A stretch of 64,000 nt of DNA from Phaeodactylum tricornutum CCAP 1055/1 (Eukaryota > Bacillariophyta > Bacillariophyceae > Surirellales > Neidiaceae): assembly GCF_000150955.2 (NCBI RefSeq), contig NC_011690.1, positions 186,001 to 250,000 on the forward strand. Direction: 5' to 3'. The notes below the pieces were generated by a model. It did not search any database. It was given only the letters and a program-made list of their open reading frames with translations, and was not told the origin of the DNA. Shown piece after piece: positions 58,547-64,000 of the stretch (position 1 is its first letter; each line of letters opens with the position of its first letter). A program made the translations under genes and the position numbers.

Positions 58547-59857
58547 TCACGTCACTGAGGAGGATACAGCCTTGATGCGCTTCGCGTCTGGTTCGTTGGT
58601 CTTGCCTTCTGGATTATACCAAGACAACGGCGCAAGCTTGATCTCTTCCGTTGCATTTTTCGTGTCTGATTCATCTTGTGGATCGATCCCTTCCAATTCC
58701 ATGGCGTCCACCAATATTTGTTTGCGCTTACGAAGTTCTTCCTTGGCTCGGTCCGCATTGAGGAATGCCTCTGCGGCTTCGTCTGCACCAAACTGGCATC
58801 TACTCTGTAGCACAAGAGTGAGCAACGATTGGCGGGCCTGACGAATTTGTTGCACGATCCTCCGATACGTGCGCACGTTCGCGATTTGCTCCGCGACGTC
58901 CATGTCAATCAAGGCTTCGTTGGTGCGGACGGCGAAATCGCGGGCACGCACGTCTTCGAGTTCTACTAGGGAGGCCTCGGATTCGGCAGCGTCGGCGCAT
59001 ACTTTGCGGATGTCTTCAGGGAGTGAGGACAAAAGTGCGGAAAGTTGAACGGCACTGTCATTGCGCAGATCTCGCGCAATCTGTAAAGTAGCAATTGGGC
59101 GGGACGGTTCCAAAAAGTCTTTTGGGGCGACTTTTTTGGGCTCGGTGCCGGAAGATTCAAAATCGTACGTAACGGTTGGTTCGTCCGCGGCGACGACCGT
59201 ATTCTTGGAGCCTTCGGGTTCGATCATTCCTTGATCGGCAGGAGTCTCCTTGTCCTCAACGCCGACAGACGCTTTCAAAGAAGGAGACGAATGGGGATTC
59301 TCGGAGGCAGTATCCTGCTTTGCTTCAGCCTCATCAACTTGTGCTGGAGCCGCCGCTTCCACTATAGGCATTTCTTTCGATACCGCGTCACCAACAGTCT
59401 CCGGCGGGGATTGTCCTTCCAGCTGTTTCCGGATCTGATGAATCAGTGTTGGTCCTCCAAACACGTTGGCATCATCCCATTCCTTGAGCATTGTTGGGAG
59501 AGCGTCTTTGACCGATGCGTCTAGTATGGTTGGTTGCTGTTCAACGGCGGGTAGAATCACCGACTCACCCACGGCGATGCGCAACTCGGCAAAGCGATCC
59601 CATTTTTTGGTGTTACCCTTTTCGAGTAACAGTACCATAGAAAGAACTTTAAAGAGATTCAGCTGTTGCTTGGACGACACGGCAGACGCACTACCCCCGG
59701 GAGTTAGAGCCGTCTTGAGCACGGCACAAAACGCATCGTGATGCTTGCGGTTGAAACCAATCCATTTGGCGAGTGTCTGCAAACTTTCGTTGGATGATGC
59801 TTCGGATAAAGTCGAAAGTTTCACTTGTAGCTTTTGTCCCCACGATGAGTCTTCCAT
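58547..59857 (-). CDS. CID (RNA polymerase II CTD-interacting) domain protein, RPRD1/Rtt103-like
   Basis: A 436-residue protein. The N-terminal 140 residues read as a helical CID domain: SNESLQTLAKWIGFNRKHHDAFCAVL, SSKQQLNLFKVLSMVLLLEKGNT, and VKDALPTMLKEWDDANVFGGPTLIHQIRKQL, like LLNIWEERNVFGGEFIQQLK of RPRD1/Rtt103. CID proteins bind the phosphorylated Pol II C-terminal repeats and act in termination and 3' processing. A low-complexity Glu/Ala/Pro linker (about 150-240) follows, then a coiled-coil region (about 265-400, QIANVRTYRRIVQQIRQARQSLLTLVLQ) as in the RPRD C-terminal domain, and a short tail (DAKRIKAVSSSVT) with a possible nuclear signal. The ATG at 59857 is used; a TTG lies three codons before it. 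Divergent from the NmrA-like gene. Confidence 0.8.
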   Translation of the reverse strand: MEDSSWGQKLQVKLSTLSEASSNESLQTLAKWIGFNRKHHDAFCAVLKTALTPGGSASAVSSKQQLNLFKVLSMVLLLEKGNTKKWDRFAELRIAVGESVILPAVEQQPTILDASVKDALPTMLKEWDDANVFGGPTLIHQIRKQLEGQSPPETVGDAVSKEMPIVEAAAPAQVDEAEAKQDTASENPHSSPSLKASVGVEDKETPADQGMIEPEGSKNTVVAADEPTVTYDFESSGTEPKKVAPKDFLEPSRPIATLQIARDLRNDSAVQLSALLSSLPEDIRKVCADAAESEASLVELEDVRARDFAVRTNEALIDMDVAEQIANVRTYRRIVQQIRQARQSLLTLVLQSRCQFGADEAAEAFLNADRAKEELRKRKQILVDAMELEGIDPQDESDTKNATEEIKLAPLSWYNPEGKTNEPDAKRIKAVSSSVT

Positions 59858-60304
59858 CGTAGGCAACCAACACGGCAGCTGTGGAAAGATCCTCGAATTT
59901 GTTGGCTGTCGCTCTCTAATGGAAAGGAAAGGTTTTTTCTGAGAAGGAAACGTGCGGTGTGTGTTGGGTATGTTGCGTTACTTGCTCTGGGTGGGACACG
60001 GACTTTGAGTTTTGTCTGTCGGGTCACGCCGAACGACCTTGGCGTGGCCTGACAGTGAATCACCGCTACACGGCAGCCGGAGCTCGGACGGACCGTGATG
60101 CTCTCGGCGAATCCGGGTTTGCATGGTTTGCGTCACAGTCAAGACCAGTTACAGAAGAACCCGGAATCCAGACACATCCTCTTTCGGTTGTATCCGTTGT
60201 TCAAGTTCCGTGGACACGGCCTTCTCTGCTTCTCGAGTGTTTTGTTGTGTCTATTCCCACAAATCGAAACGTCACGTCACGTCTCATTTTCTCTTTCGTA
60301 CAGT
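59858..60304. other. Divergent intergenic region
   Basis: The gap lies between the CID gene start (minus) and the NmrA-like gene start (plus). It holds a TCACAGTCA at 60133-60141 and a TGACAGTGA at 60050-60058. The plus frame is open upstream of the chosen ATG but without similarity. Confidence 0.4.
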
Positions 60305-61231
60305 ATGAGGCTATCATTGGCAGTCACACTGATTTCCGTCCTTGGACTCGCCGCAGGATTCCTAGAAGTCGCGGCGTTCTCTCGCACGACACAATTGGTA
60401 CGGTGCGAATCTCCCCGCTCTGTCGCGGATGCCGTTCGCAACACGCGTCTCTGCGCCGCCTTACAATCCGGCGACGGTGTCTTGGTAATTGGTGGCACCG
60501 GAGGAGTGGGGCAGCTCGTGACGCAAAAGCTAGCCGCGGCGGCGTACGATGTCCGTGTAGCCTCGCGCGATCCCGCACGTGCCGCTGCCGTTCTCGCGAA
60601 CGACAATGTCCGAGTCGTATCGCTGGACCTCTTGTCCGCGACGCCGGCTGATTTAGATGCGGCTCTGCAAGGAACGGCAGCCGTGGTTATTTCGGTTGGG
60701 ACGACTGCTTTTCCAACCATGAAATGGCGGGGCGGAAACACCCCACAAGCAATTGATCAAGAAGCCGTGACGAATATTGCGCAATCGGCACGAACGGTTC
60801 CGGGGTTGAAAAAGGTCGTGCTCTTGACCAGTGTGGGGGTAGACCGAACGGGAGAAATGCCCTTTTTGATTCTGAATCTTTTTGGTGTCCTGGACGCCAA
60901 GAAAGCGGGTGAACAAGCCGTCGTGGACGCTGCGGTACACAGTGGGTTCGAGTACGCCATTATCCGGCCGGGTCGCCTCGTCGGAGGCCCGTACACCAAT
61001 CCCGATGTGGCCAAGCTGCTACAGGTCCAAGGCGGCGCCGAAAACGGCGTGGATGTCCAGCCGGGAGATTCACTATTGGGAGATTGCAAGCGTGACGCAT
61101 GCGCGGAGGCCGTTGTCCAGTGTTTGATCAACGAAGAATGTCGAAACGTAGACTTCTCCATTGCTTCCAACGATCAACCTGCTCTCACCAACGAAGCATG
61201 GAACCAAGCATTCCGGTCCATGACCCGCTAA
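60305..61231 (+). CDS. NmrA/SDR-type NAD(P)-binding protein, plastid-type N-terminus
   Basis: A 308-residue atypical short-chain dehydrogenase. From the ATG at 60305 it begins with a signal peptide (MRLSLAVTLISVLGLAAG) and VAAFSRT, a diatom plastid motif. The Rossmann domain starts with VLVIGGTGGVGQLVTQKLAA (GGTGGVG), followed by VRVASRDPARAAAV, VVSLDLL and GTAAVVISVGTTAF. Then come VPGLKKVVLLTSVGVDRTG, KKAGEQAVVDAAVHSGFEYAIIRPGRLVGGPYTN and a C-terminal part with DACAEAVVQCL. The usual SDR Tyr-x3-Lys is not in the normal place (KKAGEQA without the Tyr), so a regulatory or non-classical role, as in the NmrA or HCF173/TIC62 type, is more likely. Earlier ATGs lack a targeting signal. Single exon. 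Confidence 0.85.
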   Translation: MRLSLAVTLISVLGLAAGFLEVAAFSRTTQLVRCESPRSVADAVRNTRLCAALQSGDGVLVIGGTGGVGQLVTQKLAAAAYDVRVASRDPARAAAVLANDNVRVVSLDLLSATPADLDAALQGTAAVVISVGTTAFPTMKWRGGNTPQAIDQEAVTNIAQSARTVPGLKKVVLLTSVGVDRTGEMPFLILNLFGVLDAKKAGEQAVVDAAVHSGFEYAIIRPGRLVGGPYTNPDVAKLLQVQGGAENGVDVQPGDSLLGDCKRDACAEAVVQCLINEECRNVDFSIASNDQPALTNEAWNQAFRSMTR

Positions 61232-61339
61232 AGGCTATTGTACCTTAAAAATGAAGTAGAGGTCCACGATGGGCCTGTCGAACTCCTCCAATTATAGAGC
61301 TTTCTGTTAAACCATAATCGATGAACTTTTCTCATTCCT

Positions 61340-64000
61340 TCAAGATATCGGTTGCTGCATATTGGGTCGGTCCGGCGAATCTTTAGCATCGCTTGAAACT
61401 CGTGTCAAGGGGTGCTGTGCGCGTTCCTCGTCTTCACGACTGACACCGAATGCATCCGCTATGGAAGGCGGTTTGATATGACCAAGCTGGGCCGAATCCT
61501 CCACCACCGCAGGATGAGTGCCGCTAGCACCCGTACCGGCTTCCACATCTTTCTCGCGTTCGACGGAACCCTGCGATCGATTTTTTGCCTTGTGATGCTG
61601 CTCGTCTACATTATCAAACCGCTCCAGCAGCTTCTCCATACTCAGCCCCGTCCGGCTTACGATTGAAGGCAGATTATCCGGACTACCATCTCCAGTACTT
61701 GCTTCTTGGACGCCTAAATTGTCCCGCAGGTTGCAAACCGTGGCGAGTCTCTCGTTCAGCAAGCGGAATGCGTTGCCCTGTGGTAAACACATCAGCAGTC
61801 CATATATACTCTTGAGCAGAGGTGCATGGCAAGGAGATTCGACATCCAATAGCTGGAGACGCAACTGCAAAAATATAGGACTTTCGAGCAAGTGGACAAG
61901 TTTGTCAATCTGCATCAGAAATCCAACCGAAACATCGGGCATGTCGGAAAAACGCTTTATTAAACAGAAAGATAGATCATACGTGCGTGCCAAAAGGCAG
62001 AGTGAGAAAGTCGCGATCGGATTGTGCGCCCAACAGTGGAAAAGTGTTGCGAAGACGTGGCCTCCGTCGTCATCATCGTCATCATCCACCTCCTTGAATA
62101 CATTCGATCTTGCTCCGGAGGATTCGATGAATGCTGTCGCAAGAGTGGTCCTCAAATCTTGAAGTTCCGAAGCCGTCAAAAGGATCAAATTGAGAGTCTG
62201 TACCATCGTACTCACAAACTGCAGAGTCTCAATATCAGCTACTTCACCGTCGTCCTTCATTTCATATGATGCCATGGTATCTGCCATGCGAATATAAACG
62301 CTCTTGGCGTTCAGCAAGACGCAAAGCTTGCGGATAATCAGTGATCCTCGAGTTTCTAGCAACCGCCGATCTTTTGCAAACAGATTCAGGATCGCGTTTA
62401 GTACCATTTGAAACTGAATCTCTTCCGTCTCTTCAGCGTAGCCCAATTCATCTTGTTGGGCTAGTGAAATACGCGACAATACTTGCAGATCCAATAGAAT
62501 GACGGCATCACTGGGATCAGAAAGCGTGCGTAAAAGCACAGGCAGCAAGTCCTCGGTAAAATCGTTCATGTCAGCCTTGCGTTTTTCCATGAGCATGTTG
62601 ATCCATCCCAGTGCCGCTAATTTGGTCGGCACGTCATCTTTGTGCAGTAATTCATTCGTAAGGGTGTCCAACAAGGGTTTGAGCTCGAAATCGCTACTGG
62701 TTTCGCGTACCATAGTCATGCAGTCATCGTTTGTTCGCTCAGCCACCAGTCGAATCTCATTCTCTTCGTCGGAAATGCACCACAGAACAGCTCCTAGAAT
62801 TTCGGCTTGAATGGGTAACAAAGCATCGCCTCCGGAATAGGGATGATGAATAAGCTCGGACAGCCAAGTTTCGGCGGTTAAGCGATTCAAGCGCTCTTTT
62901 GATCGACATTGAACGACTAGAATAGAAATGATGGGTCCAAATTCAACCACTGCACTGACAGTAACTTCGCGCAAAAAGTCTGACAATGCAGAGTCTGCAG
63001 CTTGTCGGATCTCGCGATTGGAGTCGCTTAGCATATTGAAAAGTCCATCCAGGAACTCGGGCAAGTAATCGATCATAGATATATCAGGAATCGTATCTAG
63101 CACAGTAATCCAACCGACTAGCAACTGGCGAATGTAAGGATTGGTTCTCCGAATGTAATTTTGCAACAGAGGTAGAAACTGCTCGACGTGAAATGTTTCC
63201 GTTTCCGTAACAATGTCCTTTACAAGCTTGTCCAACAAATTTGCTCCGTTTTTAACATCCACATCGACGTCCGCAAAGAGTTTGGCCAATCCCTCAAAGA
63301 TTTGATTGAAGTGGGTCAGAATGAACTGCCGCGATACTTTGGCAATATTATAAACGGATTCACACGCGTAATAGCGTACTCGCGCTTCGGGATCGTCGAA
63401 ACAATGCAATACCGGTGGCAACAATGCGTTTAAAAAGTTGCGCGCATTCTGATGCAAGCCGATTGCCGTGGCCGCCAAGCCTATCAGTCCACCTTTTCGA
63501 TAATTCGAATTCATGCTCGTACAAAAATCGTTCGATAGAACCGTAATCACGCTACGTATCATCCCGATATTATTGGCTTCCTGTAGACTTTTGATAAGGG
63601 CTTCAATTTCGAGCGCTGCATTTTTTCGTTTGTCGTTCGAACGATCGCCTAAACCCCGTTGGACGACCGGGGGCAGAGGCGATTCCATCGATAACACGTG
63701 AGGTTGGCCGGGAGGTTGCTGCTGATACGATGGAAATCCAAGGTGCCCGTGTAGGTAAGAGTGACCGGAAGAGGATACCACCGCCGGAGTTGGACCAGTG
63801 GCAGCGGCTCCGTGTGGTTGGTGGAATCGGTTCTGGACCGGTGGGGTCGCCCTGTTTCCATCCGGTTTGCGTCGAACTGGCCTCGGAGGCGGTTGCTGCG
63901 ATGGGGCCGATGTCGACAGAGGACGTGATGTAGTTTGATCATTTGAAATCACATTGCGACTGTGCGACCCTTCCTCATCTGACGGTTGAACAGAATTACT
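61340..64000 (-). CDS. VAC14-like scaffold of the PIKfyve/Fab1 complex, 5' partial
   Basis: HEAT-repeat scaffold for PtdIns(3,5)P2 synthesis at the endolysosome or vacuole. The frame is open to the right edge; the first start codon inside it is a GTG at 63952, so the true start probably lies outside. An N-terminal Pro/Ser/Gln-rich stretch is followed by the Vac14 core: VVQRGLGDRSNDKRKNAALEIE, VLSNDFCTSMNSNYRKGGLIGLAATAIGL, FDDPEARVRYYACESVYNIAKV, LLDKLVKDIVTE, FLPLLQNYIRRTNPYIRQLLVGWI, LPEFLDGLFNMLSDSNREIR, and the Vac14 C-terminal segment with HCWAHNPIATFSLCLLARTYDLSF and a helix MSFCLIKRF-type region. It ends with a Ser/Glu/Lys-rich tail specific to this protein. No intron is needed in the visible part. 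Confidence 0.92.
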   Translation of the reverse strand, partial: SNSVQPSDEEGSHSRNVISNDQTTSRPLSTSAPSQQPPPRPVRRKPDGNRATPPVQNRFHQPHGAAATGPTPAVVSSSGHSYLHGHLGFPSYQQQPPGQPHVLSMESPLPPVVQRGLGDRSNDKRKNAALEIEALIKSLQEANNIGMIRSVITVLSNDFCTSMNSNYRKGGLIGLAATAIGLHQNARNFLNALLPPVLHCFDDPEARVRYYACESVYNIAKVSRQFILTHFNQIFEGLAKLFADVDVDVKNGANLLDKLVKDIVTETETFHVEQFLPLLQNYIRRTNPYIRQLLVGWITVLDTIPDISMIDYLPEFLDGLFNMLSDSNREIRQAADSALSDFLREVTVSAVVEFGPIISILVVQCRSKERLNRLTAETWLSELIHHPYSGGDALLPIQAEILGAVLWCISDEENEIRLVAERTNDDCMTMVRETSSDFELKPLLDTLTNELLHKDDVPTKLAALGWINMLMEKRKADMNDFTEDLLPVLLRTLSDPSDAVILLDLQVLSRISLAQQDELGYAEETEEIQFQMVLNAILNLFAKDRRLLETRGSLIIRKLCVLLNAKSVYIRMADTMASYEMKDDGEVADIETLQFVSTMVQTLNLILLTASELQDLRTTLATAFIESSGARSNVFKEVDDDDDDDGGHVFATLFHCWAHNPIATFSLCLLARTYDLSFCLIKRFSDMPDVSVGFLMQIDKLVHLLESPIFLQLRLQLLDVESPCHAPLLKSIYGLLMCLPQGNAFRLLNERLATVCNLRDNLGVQEASTGDGSPDNLPSIVSRTGLSMEKLLERFDNVDEQHHKAKNRSQGSVEREKDVEAGTGASGTHPAVVEDSAQLGHIKPPSIADAFGVSREDEERAQHPLTRVSSDAKDSPDRPNMQQPIS

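Noticed and set aside
1-64000. Transposable elements, CRISPR arrays, rRNA or prophage
   Set aside because: I looked for direct-repeat arrays, reverse transcriptase or integrase motifs, terminal repeats and rRNA signatures and saw none.

Overview
This window is nuclear DNA from a photosynthetic eukaryote, most likely a pennate diatom close to Phaeodactylum tricornutum. That assignment is inference. It rests on long, mostly intron-poor genes on both strands with short gaps, small GT-AG introns of about 75-110 nt, N-terminal signal peptides followed by a diatom-type plastid motif with Phe (for example AFP, AFS, GFR), a DUF6824 gene of the kind expanded in diatoms, and purely eukaryotic housekeeping genes. 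I see no CRISPR array, rRNA, insertion sequence or LTR element.

Layout. 0-9 kb: end of a SUMO E1 subunit (AOS1/SAE1), an unknown coiled-coil protein, the PP2A scaffold A subunit, a YEATS (GAS41-like) chromatin reader and an FG nucleoporin (Nup58-like). 9-18 kb: a DUF6824 protein, a COG0523/CobW GTPase with a His/Cys-rich metal-binding array, a CaMKK-like kinase and the PP2A methyltransferase LCMT1. 18-25 kb: two related CorA/Mrs2-type Mg2+ transporter genes flanking an oppositely oriented TGS1 cap hypermethylase gene, then a predicted thylakoid-lumen protein. 26-32 kb: a repeat-built propeller-like protein, an intron-containing tRNA-Ser(CGA), a proline-iminopeptidase-like hydrolase and a START-like protein. 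32-37 kb: a head-to-head pair of secretory prolyl-4-hydroxylase/ankyrin genes. 37-46 kb: a probable decayed SGNH hydrolase, a type II membrane protein, a bacterial-like secreted protein, D-cysteine desulfhydrase and a UFD1+UBX fusion. 46-64 kb: a gene broken by one TAG, proteasome beta1, ESF1, a saccharopine-dehydrogenase-like reductase, a DUF1995 plastid protein, an RWD/DUF1115 protein, an LRR protein, a CID protein, an NmrA-like reductase and VAC14, which runs off the right edge.

The genes are mainly independent housekeeping loci and not a cluster. Functional links visible are the PP2A scaffold with the PP2A methyltransferase, several RNA-processing genes (TGS1, ESF1, CID protein) and several plastid-targeted proteins. 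The most notable observations are: three introns that are multiples of three and stop-free, so a simple ORF reading wrongly translates them; single-base disruptions in TGS1, ESF1 and one hypothetical gene; the inverted P4H-ankyrin pair; the UFD1-UBX fusion; and a 9-mer (TGACTGTGA or its complement) found at least sixteen times, always outside the coding regions called here. I did not find a convincing multi-gene system of a new kind.
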